64,000 nt of DNA from Streptomyces sp. NRRL F-2664. Its GTDB lineage: Bacteria > Actinomycetota > Actinomycetes > Streptomycetales > Streptomycetaceae. The stretch lies in NCBI RefSeq assembly GCF_000719345.1, contig NZ_JOFX01000022.1:44218-108217 (forward strand), written 5' to 3'. Shown here piece after piece: positions 8,245-16,381 of this stretch; the stretch's first letter is position 1, and each line of letters starts with the position of its first letter. The position numbers were made by a program, and so were the translations under genes. Under the pieces are notes generated by a model. The model was given only the letters and a program-made list of their open reading frames with translations. It was not told the origin of the DNA and did not search any database.

Positions 8245-9672
8245 ATGACCAAGGACGTGATCGCGCTCACCGAGCGTATGCCGGACGCGCTCAGCGTCTT
8301 GGCGGGCCTGCTCGCGGGCGGCCCGGACCTGCTGGTCGAGGCCGCCGGAGAGGGCGCCGTCGTCCAGCTCTGCGACACCGAGGGCCGGCCGCTCGTCTCG
8401 ATCGAGGTCCCGCTGATGCTGCAGGTGCCGGGCGAGGCGGTCCGGTTGCTGGGGCCGGGTGCCGAGCTGTCGGGCGGCGGGCCGGCGTGGTGGGTCGAGG
8501 CCCGGGCCGCCGCGGGCGTACCGCAGGCCGAGCAGCTCGCCGGAGCCTTCGCGGCCCGTCTGACCATGCTCCTGGGCGGCCGGGTCTGGCCGCCGGACGC
8601 CCCGGGCACCGTCGGCGCGGCCCGCCCGGTCGATCTGTCGGGCATCACCGCCGTGCCTGCGCCTGCGGCAGCCCAACCGGCCGTCGACATGCTCACCGAC
8701 AGGGCCGCCGTCGTCCTCCAGGACCGTCCGGTCGTCCCCATGACGAGCTGGCTCTCCGAGGTACTGCGGGCCACAGTGGAGAGCGATCGGTCCCTGCAGA
8801 TCGTCACCCCGCCGCACTGCCGCCTCTCGATGCCCACCCGCCTGCTGCTGCAGTCGATGCCCTCACGCTGGGTGGTGCAGGACGAGCGGTGCGGCTACTA
8901 CGACGGCCTCACGGGTGCCGTGCTCACCTGGCAGGACGACGCCTTCGCCCCGGCCGGGGGCGAGAACGGCGAGACTCCGGTGGCGGACGCGTTCACACAG
9001 GCCGAGCCCAGCGGTGAAAAGCAGCTCAGCATCTCCTTCCGTACCCTGCACCGTCCGACGGCGGACCTCGTTCTCGGCGGTGCGCTCGAAGCGGCCTGGC
9101 AGGCGCTGACGGGCGGCCTTCCGGCCGGCTGGGGGACCTCGGAGCCCGCCGGCCTGACGTGGTCGCGGCGCCAGCTGACCGAGCTGGCCCACGAGCGGGC
9201 CCCCCAATCCACCTGGACCGTCGTCGTCGGCACGCCGGACCGGCCCGCCGTCGCGACGTTGCGTGTGATCCGCACCCCGGAGGGGGTGGAGGAGGACATC
9301 ACCCTCACGGTCGGCTACGGCCCGGGCGAGGAACTCCCTCTGGAGGCCCTTCCGGGGCTGGCCGAGGGGCTGGTGACGCGGTACGGGCTCAAGACCATGC
9401 TGTGCCAGCTGCGCGAAGCCCGCCGGGACCTCAGCACCCCGCCCCATTACGAGAACCCGCCGCTGCCGTACGCCTTCGTACTCGGCCCTGCCGAGGTCCA
9501 GGAGGCGGGGCGGGACATCGCGAGCAGGACGCCGCTCAAGGAACGCCCGGTGCCACTGGGCCCGCCAGCCCGGCCGGGCTTCTTCTACGCACTCGGCGAC
9601 GCCGAGACCGCCGAGAACTGGGCCGCCCTGGAGGTACTGCTGCGCCACCTGCGCGGCGCGCCGCCCGCCTGA
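8245..9672 (+). CDS. DUF6177-like protein of the toxin cassette
   Basis: A 475-residue cytoplasmic protein without signal peptide or membrane segment. It resembles the DUF6177 group, found in Streptomyces near type VII substrate-like genes. Two halves can be seen: ~1-150, and ~165-475 starting with 'DRPVVPMTSWLSEVLRAT'. The second half contains 'MPSRWVVQDERCGYYDGLTG' and a C-terminal region rich in Pro and Arg. Its biochemical function is unknown. AAGGA (8232-8236) precedes the ATG. It shares strand and neighbourhood with the toxin cassette but is separated from it by the degenerate stretch. Confidence 0.75.
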   Translation: MTKDVIALTERMPDALSVLAGLLAGGPDLLVEAAGEGAVVQLCDTEGRPLVSIEVPLMLQVPGEAVRLLGPGAELSGGGPAWWVEARAAAGVPQAEQLAGAFAARLTMLLGGRVWPPDAPGTVGAARPVDLSGITAVPAPAAAQPAVDMLTDRAAVVLQDRPVVPMTSWLSEVLRATVESDRSLQIVTPPHCRLSMPTRLLLQSMPSRWVVQDERCGYYDGLTGAVLTWQDDAFAPAGGENGETPVADAFTQAEPSGEKQLSISFRTLHRPTADLVLGGALEAAWQALTGGLPAGWGTSEPAGLTWSRRQLTELAHERAPQSTWTVVVGTPDRPAVATLRVIRTPEGVEEDITLTVGYGPGEELPLEALPGLAEGLVTRYGLKTMLCQLREARRDLSTPPHYENPPLPYAFVLGPAEVQEAGRDIASRTPLKERPVPLGPPARPGFFYALGDAETAENWAALEVLLRHLRGAPPA

Positions 9673-9966
9673 CCGCCCACCTGTTCGATGCGAGGCCGGT
9701 GGTCGGAAGCTGGAGGTTTCCCGTCAGTCCCATCGCCTCTCCGGTGCGGGCCGGTCCCTGCGAAACGGGCCGGACCGGAAAGGCACAGACGGGGCGGTCA
9801 GCGGCGTCGGACGAAGCCCGGCGGCCCGAGATCGCCACGCGCTCCCGCACGACGGCGGTGGCAGGCCGCGTGGGCTGGTCACAGACGCCTCCGGTTGCGC
9901 GCGGAGCGCGGATCCGACTTGCGGGGTCGTGGCCGGAAGGGGCTGTTGGCATGGCAGGCTTGGGGC

Positions 9967-10653
9967 ATGGCCGCTCAGATTTATCCCAGCATCCTGTCCG
10001 CCGACTTCGCCCGTCTCGCCGAGGAGGCGAAGGCCGTCGAGGGGGCCGACTGGCTGCATGTCGATGTCATGGACAACCATTTCGTCCCGAACCTCACCCT
10101 CGGCATGCCGGTCGTGGAGTCCTTGAGTCGCGCCACGGACATCCCGCTGGACCTGCACCTGATGATCGAGAACCCGGACCGCTGGGCGCCGCAGTACGTG
10201 GAGGCCGGCGCGGGCTCGGTCACCTTCCATGCCGAGGCCGCGGCGGCGCCGGTCCGCCTCGCGCGGGAGATCCGGGCCAAGGGCGCGCGGGCCTCCATGG
10301 CGCTCAAGCCGGCGACCCCCGTGGAACAGTACGAGGACATCCTCCCCGAGCTCGACATGCTGCTGATCATGACGGTCGAGCCCGGCTTCGGCGGCCAGCC
10401 CTTTCTCGACATCATGCTCCCCAAGATCCGCCGTACCCGGGAGCTGATCGCCAAGCACGGTCTGGAGCTGTGGCTCCAGGTCGACGGCGGGGTCTCGGCC
10501 TCCACCATCGAGCGCTGCGCCGAGGCCGGCGCGGACGTCTTCGTGGCGGGCAGCGCGGTGTACGGGGCGGTCGATCCGGCGGCGGCCGTCCGTACGCTGC
10601 GTGACCAGGCGGGTGCGGCGATCGCGGCGGCGCCGTGGGCCTGCGACCACTGA
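9967..10653 (+). CDS. rpe: Ribulose-phosphate 3-epimerase
   Basis: This enzyme interconverts ribulose-5-phosphate and xylulose-5-phosphate in the pentose phosphate pathway. The 228 residues form a complete TIM barrel. Metal ligands His31 and Asp33 ('[12 protein letters not shown]'), His64 ('DLHLMIENP') and the later 'VDGGVS' Asp are all visible, as is the phosphate-binding 'VEPGFGGQ'. The ATG at 9967 ('[14 protein letters not shown]') is the family start; an open extension upstream has no protein-like character. The 294 bases before it hold no gene I can support. In other streptomycetes rpe lies close to rsmB; here the toxin cassette separates them. Confidence 0.96.
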   Translation: MAAQIYPSILSADFARLAEEAKAVEGADWLHVDVMDNHFVPNLTLGMPVVESLSRATDIPLDLHLMIENPDRWAPQYVEAGAGSVTFHAEAAAAPVRLAREIRAKGARASMALKPATPVEQYEDILPELDMLLIMTVEPGFGGQPFLDIMLPKIRRTRELIAKHGLELWLQVDGGVSASTIERCAEAGADVFVAGSAVYGAVDPAAAVRTLRDQAGAAIAAAPWACDH

Positions 10654-10666
10654 ACCGCGCGTTGGT

Positions 10667-10693
10667 GGACAGCTCGGTGAACGGAAGCTGTCC
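10667..10693. promoter_or_regulatory. Inverted repeat between rpe and the SorC-type regulator
   Basis: GGACAGCT (10667-10674) and AGCTGTCC (10686-10693) are perfect arms around an 11-base loop, starting 13 bases after the rpe stop. This could be the rpe terminator. It could also be an operator for the regulator downstream, because a CAGGAT -10-like box (10721-10726) lies 28 bases further on. Confidence 0.45.
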
Positions 10694-10737
10694 AGGCTGA
10701 TCAACGGCCGTCGGATCTGACAGGATGAACGGCGAGT

Positions 10738-10765
10738 CGAGAGTGTGAACACGAGAGTGTGAACA
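10738..10765 (+). repeat. Perfect 14-base tandem duplication in a regulator leader
   Basis: CGAGAGTGTGAACA occurs twice back to back (10738-10751, 10752-10765). The second copy contains the GTG at 10759 that would be the most upstream start of the next gene. The repeat lies between a -10-like box and the GAGGAG ribosome-binding site. Confidence 0.9.
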
Positions 10766-10782
10766 GCAGTGAGGAGAACGCG

Positions 10783-11811
10783 GTGTCTGCAATGTCGGCG
10801 GGACGGTCAGCCCTGCGGATGGGACCCGCGGAGCTGGTTCAGGCGGCGGCCATGGCCCGCCGCTTCTACCTGGAGGGCAAGTCCAAGATCCAGATCGCCG
10901 AGGAGTTCGGCGTGAGCCGCTTCAAGGTGGCCAGGGTCCTGGAGACCGCTCTCGAACGCGACCTCGTGCGCATCGAGATCCGTGTCCCCGCCGAGCTCGA
11001 CGCCGAGCGGTCGGACGCGCTGCGGGCCCGCTACGGCCTCCGGCACGCCGTCGTCGTGGAGTCGCCGGCCGACGCCACCACCGAGGACGCGCCCGACCCG
11101 GAGAACCTGGGCGCGGTCGCCGCCGACCTGCTCGGCGAGCTCGTGAGCGAGGGCGACGTCCTGGGGCTGGCGTGGGGCCGTTCGACCATCCACATGGCCG
11201 CCTCCCTGCACCGGCTGCCGCAGTGCACCGTGGTGCAGCTGACGGGCGTGTACGACGCGGGGACCGCGGAGCGCGGCTCGGTGGAGGCCGTCCGCAGGGC
11301 CGCGCAGGTCTCGGGCGGCGACGCCCACCCGATCTACGCCCCCATGCTGCTGCCGGACCCGGCGACGGCGGCGGCGCTGCGCAGCCAGACCGGGATCGCG
11401 CGCGCCTTCGACTACTTCGACAAGGTCACGGTCGCGGCCGTCTCCATCGGTTCCTGGGAGCCGGGCATCTCGACCGTCCACGACATGCTGACGGACGAGG
11501 AGCGGGCGCACTACGCCTCGCTGGGCGTGGCGGCGGAGATGTCCGCCCACCTCTTCGACTCCGAGGGCCGGCGGGTCGGCCGGGACCTCGGCGAGCGGTG
11601 CATCACCGTCGAGGCGGACCGGCTGCGGCGGATCCCCGAGGTCGTGGCGATCGCGGGCGGGCTGCGCAAGGCTTCCGCGATCGGTGCGGTGCTGCGGTCG
11701 GGGCTGGTCACCAGCCTCGTCACCGATACGGCGGTGGCCGACTACCTGCTGACGGAGTCGGCTCCGGGGCTGCGGCCGGCCCTGGACCGGGCCGACCCCG
11801 ACGACCTGTAG
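10783..11811 (+). CDS. SorC/DeoR-type sugar-binding transcriptional regulator
   Basis: An N-terminal HTH ('KIQIAEEFGVSRFKVARVLE', within the first 65 residues) is followed by a SorC-type sugar-phosphate-binding domain over the remaining ~280 residues, with 'LGLAWGRSTIHMAASL' and 'TDTAVADYLL'. Such proteins repress or activate carbohydrate genes in response to a phosphorylated sugar. I chose the GTG at 10783 because GAGGAG (10771-10776) sits six bases before it. An in-frame GTG at 10759 lies inside a tandem repeat and has no ribosome-binding site. The location beside rpe suggests a pentose-phosphate-linked effector, which is inference. Confidence 0.9.
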   Translation: MSAMSAGRSALRMGPAELVQAAAMARRFYLEGKSKIQIAEEFGVSRFKVARVLETALERDLVRIEIRVPAELDAERSDALRARYGLRHAVVVESPADATTEDAPDPENLGAVAADLLGELVSEGDVLGLAWGRSTIHMAASLHRLPQCTVVQLTGVYDAGTAERGSVEAVRRAAQVSGGDAHPIYAPMLLPDPATAAALRSQTGIARAFDYFDKVTVAAVSIGSWEPGISTVHDMLTDEERAHYASLGVAAEMSAHLFDSEGRRVGRDLGERCITVEADRLRRIPEVVAIAGGLRKASAIGAVLRSGLVTSLVTDTAVADYLLTESAPGLRPALDRADPDDL

Positions 11812-11953
11812 GAACGGCCTCTCAGGACGACCCGCCGGGGCGACCCGTCGGGGTGGCCCGAACCGGCGCGGCGCGGGCCGTGGTGCGGATGGTGCCCGGA
11901 TCGAGATCCGAAGGGCCGCCGCACATCGGCCCGCCGGGCGCATACTGGGTGCG

Positions 11954-12175
11954 ATGACAAAATCAGCAGTGCCTCGCCGTCATTTGCCGTCCAGCCCGTT
12001 CAAGGCGCCCGTGGAACAGCCCGTCCGGCAGTTCAGCGTGGGCGACCGGGTCAGCCACGACGAGCACGGTCTCGGCCGTGTCGTCGGAATCGAGGAGGGG
12101 ATCGCCGTTCTCGTCGACTTCGGTTCGGTCCAGAAGCGCATTCTGAGTCCGTACAGCAAGATGGCCGTGCTCTGA
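11954..12175 (+). CDS. Stand-alone Tudor-like protein related to UvrD/CarD C-terminal domains
   Basis: A 73-residue protein. The first ~27 residues are basic and flexible. The rest ('FSVGDRVSHDEHGLGRVVGI' ... 'VDFGSVQKRI') resembles the small Tudor-like domain at the end of UvrD/PcrA helicases and in CarD-type RNA-polymerase binders. In those proteins it contacts RNA polymerase or DNA. Here it stands alone. A role in transcription or repair coupling is inferred only from this likeness. No clear ribosome-binding site precedes the ATG, so the message may be leaderless. Similar small genes are conserved in Streptomyces. Confidence 0.7.
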   Translation: MTKSAVPRRHLPSSPFKAPVEQPVRQFSVGDRVSHDEHGLGRVVGIEEGIAVLVDFGSVQKRILSPYSKMAVL

Positions 12176-12227
12176 CGCGACCATCGAGCGGTTCGCGGAC
12201 GAACCGGATATTTGGCACGATCGGCGC

Positions 12228-12677
12228 ATGATCTTCCGGACCATGCGCCGACGGCTGTCGCGTCCGCTGGGGGCCGTGTTCCTCTGCATCGCGCTCGTCG
12301 CCTCGGCGGGCTGCGGCGTGCAGGAACGCGGCCCCTCCGCCGTCGGGGGCAGCAGCGCCGCCGCTGCCGAGACGGGCGGTGTGCCGGGCTGGGCCCGGGG
12401 GATGGCCGTCGTACGGGCCGACGAGCTGCCGCGGCAGGCGCGGGACGTCCTCGCGCTCATCGACCGGGGCGGGCCGTATCCGTACCGGCAGGACGGCGCC
12501 GTCTTCGGGAACTTCGAGAAGGCCCTGCCGCGGCAGAAGCGCGGCTACTACCACGAGTTCACGGTGCGTACGCCGGGGGAGCGGGATCGGGGGGCCCGGC
12601 GGATCGTGACGGGCGGGGGCGGGGAGTTCTACTACACGGACGACCACTACGAGACCTTCAAGGCGGTTCTCCGATGA
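12228..12677 (+). CDS. Exported guanyl-specific ribonuclease (RNase Sa/barnase family)
   Basis: A 149-residue exported RNase. Residues 1-29 carry Arg-rich start, hydrophobic core and a lipobox-like 'VASAGC' (Cys29), so it may be a lipoprotein. The mature part ends with the RNase Sa fold: Glu110 ('YYHEFTV'), Arg125 ('GARRIVTG') and His140 ('TDDHYETF'). Their spacing (15 and 15) is close to that of Glu54, Arg69 and His85 in RNase Sa. It should cleave RNA after G outside the cell. The stop overlaps the next ATG by four bases, coupling it to the inhibitor gene. Confidence 0.92.
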   Translation: MIFRTMRRRLSRPLGAVFLCIALVASAGCGVQERGPSAVGGSSAAAAETGGVPGWARGMAVVRADELPRQARDVLALIDRGGPYPYRQDGAVFGNFEKALPRQKRGYYHEFTVRTPGERDRGARRIVTGGGGEFYYTDDHYETFKAVLR

Positions 12678-13132
12678 CCCTGCATCCGCAGCCGCTCGCC
12701 CCGGCCCTCGCGGCGGCCGAGGCGGCGGGCCGGACGACCGTACGGCTTGACCTGGACGGCGTACGGGGGAAGGCGGAGCTGATGCGGCGGTGCGGGGGTG
12801 CCTTGCGGCTGCCGGAGTGGGGCGGCGGGAACTGGGACGCGTTGGCGGACGCGTTGCGGGATCTGTCCTGGTTGGCTCCGGAGGGCGGGGCCGGGGCCGG
12901 GGCCGGGGGCGCGGGGTGGGTCGTCGTGGTGACGTCGTGGGAGGGGTACGCGGGGGCGCGGCCCGGGGAGTGGGAGACGTTCGTGGAGGTGCTGGAGGAG
13001 GCCGTTGCGTTCTGGAGGGAGGGGCGTGGGGAGGCCGGGCTTGTGGTGGTGCTGGCCGCGCCGGAGTCCGGGTGCGGGCCGGCCGCCGGGGCTCCGCCCC
13101 GGACCCCGCGCCTCAAGCACCGGCGGGGCTGA
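12674..13132 (+). CDS. Barstar-family ribonuclease inhibitor with repeat-derived tail
   Basis: A 152-residue cytoplasmic inhibitor, overlapping the RNase gene by ATGA. The barstar signature 'NWDALADALRDLSWL' (~57-71) contains the acidic residues that plug the RNase active site in the family. It protects the producer from enzyme that fails to be exported. The body ends near residue 135. The last ~15 residues ('PPRTPRLKHRRG' at the end) are encoded by a common Streptomyces intergenic repeat that has entered the reading frame and now supplies the stop codon. The core is complete, so function is probably kept. Confidence 0.9.
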   Translation: MTLHPQPLAPALAAAEAAGRTTVRLDLDGVRGKAELMRRCGGALRLPEWGGGNWDALADALRDLSWLAPEGGAGAGAGGAGWVVVVTSWEGYAGARPGEWETFVEVLEEAVAFWREGRGEAGLVVVLAAPESGCGPAAGAPPRTPRLKHRRG

Positions 13133-13160
13133 AAGAGCGCCTCAAGCACCGGCGGGGCTG
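13108..13160 (+). repeat. Two direct copies of a Streptomyces intergenic repeat
   Basis: The 24-base unit GCGCCTCAAGCACCGGCGGG plus GCTG occurs at 13108-13131 and 13137-13160, separated by five bases. It is a variant of the CCTCAAACGCCGGCGGGGCT-type element scattered between genes in many Streptomyces genomes. The first copy encodes the C-terminus of the barstar homologue. Confidence 0.85.
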
Positions 13161-13177
13161 GAGGGTGCGGCGGGGTG

Positions 13178-13202
13178 AACCGGGTGGTACAGCCACCCGG
13201 TT
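13178..13202. terminator. Bidirectional terminator between barstar and globin genes
   Basis: AACCGGGTGG (13178-13187) and CCACCCGGTT (13193-13202) form a perfect ten-base stem with loop TACAG. The flanking genes converge on it, and the 5' AA with 3' TT suits termination in both directions. Confidence 0.8.
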
Positions 13203-13210
13203 CGGTGGGG

Positions 13211-13681
13211 TCAGTCCGTCTTCGGGATCCATGGCGGGGTCTGGCCCCAGGTCCAGACCGGGATGTCGGCCGCGTCGACCGGTGGGGGGTTGGGGCCCGA
13301 GTAGATCAGGGCCATGCGGGTGCCCCACTCGATGTAGTAGGCGAAGACGCCGCGGAACTCGGGGTCCGTGGGGAGGCCGACCTCGTCGGCCGTGTCCATC
13401 AGCAGGTCCACCCAGCGGCGGCGCTGCTGCTCGGTGATCGCCCGGCCCAGGTGCTTGGTGGCCATGTGCTGGTGGCCGCCGTGGTGGGCGGTGTAGTCCG
13501 CCGGGCCGCCGAAGACCTCCGAGAGCCAGACCGCGACGTGCTGCGGGTGCTCGGCGTCCATGCCCGCGAAGACGGGGGCCAGGATCTCGTCCTGCAGGGC
13601 GTGGGCGTAGAAGGCGTCGGTGAGGCGGTTCATCGCCTCCGCCCCGCCCATCCACTCGTAGATGGTGGGTGTGGTGCTCAT
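13211..13681 (-). CDS. Group II truncated haemoglobin
   Basis: A 156-residue haem protein. The B-helix Tyr ('DAFYAH'), the proximal His region ('HMATKHLGRAI') and the Trp of 'RRRWVDLL' fit truncated haemoglobins of group II, which bind O2 or detoxify NO and peroxides. The ATG at 13681 overlaps the stop of the upstream monooxygenase-like gene by four bases (ATGA), so the two proteins are made together. It is somewhat longer than a minimal trHb, with a Pro/Trp-rich C-terminal extension. A perfect terminator hairpin lies just beyond its stop. Confidence 0.9.
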   Translation of the reverse strand: MSTTPTIYEWMGGAEAMNRLTDAFYAHALQDEILAPVFAGMDAEHPQHVAVWLSEVFGGPADYTAHHGGHQHMATKHLGRAITEQQRRRWVDLLMDTADEVGLPTDPEFRGVFAYYIEWGTRMALIYSGPNPPPVDAADIPVWTWGQTPPWIPKTD

Positions 13682-14007
13682 CGCTGTGCGGCGCCCTTCC
13701 CCGTGCCCACGACGTCCGTCACGTGGTAGTGCTGCATCTCCTCGATCGCCGTCACGTAGGGGCGGATCGCGGTGAAGAAGGCCGGGAAGTGCTCCCCCTT
13801 GCGGAAGCCGCCCAGGTGGGCTTCCACCGAGGTCCAGCGGATCCGGAGGATGTAGCGCTCCTTCTCCTCCTCGCAGCGGGCCAGTTCGTAGTCGATGCAC
13901 TCGGGCGCGGCGGCCAGCGACTCGGCCGCCCGGGCGTACGCGTCCTCGAAGGCCTCCTGGTCGTCCCCTGCGATCCGGTAGCGGATGTATTCGACGGTGG
14001 TCGTCAC
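13678..14007 (-). CDS. Antibiotic biosynthesis monooxygenase (ABM)-type small protein
   Basis: A 109-residue protein with the ABM/dimeric ferredoxin-like fold pattern: 'EYIRYRI' first strand, a long helix ('FEDAYARAAESLAAAP'), 'DYELARCEEEKERYILRIRW', and a C-terminal His-containing strand. Members include haem-degrading and quinone-forming monooxygenases, so exact chemistry is open. I chose the GTG at 14007 because GGGAGAGG lies eight bases upstream; an ATG at 14067 has no such site. It is coupled to the globin gene, which suggests a haem- or O2-linked reaction. That link is inference. Confidence 0.8.
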   Translation of the reverse strand: MTTTVEYIRYRIAGDDQEAFEDAYARAAESLAAAPECIDYELARCEEEKERYILRIRWTSVEAHLGGFRKGEHFPAFFTAIRPYVTAIEEMQHYHVTDVVGTGKGAAQR

Positions 14008-14079
14008 GGTGCGTACCTCTCCCTGGGTGTAGGTCCCGGCCAGCCTTACGCGATCACGCCGCTCCATGGGGCGGATTCC

Positions 14080-14589
14080 TCAATCGGACCCGGACTTCAT
14101 GGAGTCCGCCGGACCGGAGACGTCCGGGCCCTGCGCGCGGACCCGGCCGACCCGGTCCAGGGAGTCGCGCAGGTCCGCCAGCCAGCTGTCGGTGTTGCGG
14201 CCGACGAGGCGGACGCACCAGGCCAGTGCGTCGGCCCGGCTGCGGGCCACGCCCGCGGCGACCAGGGTGTCGAGGACCTGGCGTTCGGACTGGCGCAGGC
14301 GGGTCATGACGGGGACGGCGAGGTGGGTGAAGAGGGTCGTCCCGTCACCCACCCGTACGCCCCAGGCGACCTTGCGGCGGTAGAGCTCCTCGGCTTCACG
14401 GGCGACTTCGATGCGCTGTTCGCGGGTGCGTTCGCGGAACTCCCGGACCGACTCGGTCGCCGGGATCGTACCGACGACCGTGATCTCCTCGCGGTCGACG
14501 GTGACCGGGTCGAGGGACTCGTACACGTCGACCGGCAGGCGCTCGGCGAACCACGCGCGGAGCTGTGCGCTCTGTTCTTCTGTAATCAT
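14080..14589 (-). CDS. Conserved hypothetical protein
   Basis: A 169-residue soluble protein. It begins 'MITEEQSAQLRAWFAERLP', is rich in charged helices, and has 'QVLDTLVAAGVARSRADALAW' near 105-125, which resembles ribbon-helix-helix-type regions. I do not recognise a family function. The ATG at 14589 has no Shine-Dalgarno: the bases just upstream on this strand are CAACGTTGATTAC, AT-rich like a -10 region, so the message may be leaderless. It precedes the globin pair by ~70 bases on the same strand and could be co-transcribed. Confidence 0.7.
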   Translation of the reverse strand: MITEEQSAQLRAWFAERLPVDVYESLDPVTVDREEITVVGTIPATESVREFRERTREQRIEVAREAEELYRRKVAWGVRVGDGTTLFTHLAVPVMTRLRQSERQVLDTLVAAGVARSRADALAWCVRLVGRNTDSWLADLRDSLDRVGRVRAQGPDVSGPADSMKSGSD

Positions 14590-14644
14590 GTAATCAACGT
14601 TGCGTCGGGTGTGCTCTTGATCACAAGACCCGGGGCGTTCGCTC

Positions 14645-16381
14645 TCAGCCCATCGAGCGGTAGCGGTGGATCAGGGAGACGGCCATCGCCCCCTCACCCA
14701 CGCCGGACGCCACCCGCTTGACCGAGTGGGCGCGGACGTCGCCCGCCGCGAAGACACCGGGCACGCTCGTCTCCAGGGGGTAGGGCGCCCGTTCCAGGCT
14801 CCACTCGGCCGGGAGCTCGCCGCCGTTCGCGATGAGGTCCGAGCCGGTCAGGACGAAGCCGTACTCGTCCCGCTCGACGACGCCCGCGAGCCAGTCGGTG
14901 TGCGGGCGGGCCCCGATGAAGGTGAACATGAAGCGGGCGGCGACCTCGGTGTCCTTGCCGGTCCGCGCGTCGTGGAGGGTGAGGCGCTCCAGGTGCTCCG
15001 CGCCGTCCAGCCGGACCACGGTGGTGCGGACCCTGACCTCGATGTTGGGGGTGCGTCCGATCTCGTCTATCAGATAGCGGGACATGCTCGCGTCCAGGGA
15101 CGAGGCGCGGACCAGGATCGTCACGCGGGCGGCGTACTTGGCGAAGTGGACGGCGGCCTGTCCCGCCGAGTTGGCCCCGCCGACGATGAACACGTGCTGG
15201 GAGATGCAGGCCGAGCTCTCCGTGGTCGCCGCGCCGTAGTAGAGCCCGGCCCCCTCGAAGCGGTCGGCGCCCGGCGCGTCGAGCCGGTTGTACGAGACTC
15301 CGGTCGCGAGCAGGACCGTCTCGGCGGAGATCTCCGTGCCGTCGGCGAGGGTCAGGATCTTCGCGGGGTCGTCCCGGGTCAGCGAGACCACCTCCACCGG
15401 GTGCAGGATCTCGGCCCCGAAGCGGGAGGCCTGGATGGTCGCCCGGCGGGTCAGGTCCCCGCCGGACAGGCCCGAGGGGAAGCCGAGGTAGTTCTCGATC
15501 AGGCTGGAGGTGCCGGCCTGGCCGCCGGGGGCCCGGGAGTCCAGCATCAGCGTCGACAGCCCCTCCGAGGCCGAGTAGACGCCGGCCGCCAGCCCTGCGG
15601 GGCCCGCTCCGACGATGACGCACTCGTAGTGCGGGCGCGAGGCGGTGGTGGCCAGGCCCAGATGCCGGGCGAGCTGCGTGTCGGTGGGCGCCGAGAGCAC
15701 CGCTCCGTCGGGGAAGCGGACCAGGGGCAGGGCCGCGTCCGGCTGGGCGGCGATCAGTGTCAGCGCCTCCGGGTCCCGCTCGACGTTGAGGAAGCGGAAC
15801 GGCTGGCCGTTGCGGGTGAAGAAGTCCCGTACGGCGTGGGTGCCGGGGGAGACGAGGTGCCCGGCGACGATGATGCCGTCGTAGGCGGGACGGTAGGTCG
15901 CCAGCCAGTCCGACAGCAGGTCGTCCAGGACCGGGAAGAGGCGCTCGTGCGGCGGGTCCCACGGTTTGAGCAGGTAGTAGTCCAGCCGAACCCGGTTGAT
16001 CGCGGTGATCGCCGCGTCGGTCTCGGCGTACGCGGTCAGCAGCACCCGGCGGGCGTCGGGGAAGCGGCTGACGGCCTCCAGCAGGAACTCGACGCCCGTC
16101 ACGTCCGGCATGCGCTGGTCCACCAGGAACAGCGCCGGATCGTGGCCCCGCTCGTCGAGGGAGTCGAGGATCTTCAGGGCGTCGGCCGCCGAGGAGGCGC
16201 CCAGGACCCGGTAGCGGTCGCCGTAGGCGCTGCGCAGGTCGCGGCGGACGGCCCGCAGCACCTGCGGGTCGTCGTCGACGGCCAGGATCACCGGCTTGCG
16301 GCTCTCCGCGCGCCCCGCGGCGGCCGGGGAGGCGGTGGGGACGGCGGCGGGCGCGGGCGAGCTCCCCGGGGCCGCGCTCAT
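14645..16381 (-). CDS. Receiver domain fused to thioredoxin-reductase-like FAD protein, no CxxC
   Basis: A 578-residue fusion. Residues ~30-145 are a response-regulator receiver with acidic cluster 'VDDD', phospho-acceptor Asp88 ('FLVDQRMPD') and Lys138. Residues ~165-245 look like a glutaredoxin/thioredoxin-fold domain. Residues ~250-578 are a FAD/NADPH module like thioredoxin reductase, with 'VIVGAGPAGLAAG' and 'VFIVGGANSAGQAA'. The redox pair is missing: where TrxR has CATC this protein reads 'ATTESSAC'. The middle domain has no CxxC either. It therefore may not reduce disulfides. The ATG overlaps the stop of the UBP gene by four bases. Databases often call this family fused response regulator/thioredoxin-disulfide reductase. 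Confidence 0.9.
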   Translation of the reverse strand: MSAAPGSSPAPAAVPTASPAAAGRAESRKPVILAVDDDPQVLRAVRRDLRSAYGDRYRVLGASSAADALKILDSLDERGHDPALFLVDQRMPDVTGVEFLLEAVSRFPDARRVLLTAYAETDAAITAINRVRLDYYLLKPWDPPHERLFPVLDDLLSDWLATYRPAYDGIIVAGHLVSPGTHAVRDFFTRNGQPFRFLNVERDPEALTLIAAQPDAALPLVRFPDGAVLSAPTDTQLARHLGLATTASRPHYECVIVGAGPAGLAAGVYSASEGLSTLMLDSRAPGGQAGTSSLIENYLGFPSGLSGGDLTRRATIQASRFGAEILHPVEVVSLTRDDPAKILTLADGTEISAETVLLATGVSYNRLDAPGADRFEGAGLYYGAATTESSACISQHVFIVGGANSAGQAAVHFAKYAARVTILVRASSLDASMSRYLIDEIGRTPNIEVRVRTTVVRLDGAEHLERLTLHDARTGKDTEVAARFMFTFIGARPHTDWLAGVVERDEYGFVLTGSDLIANGGELPAEWSLERAPYPLETSVPGVFAAGDVRAHSVKRVASGVGEGAMAVSLIHRYRSMG

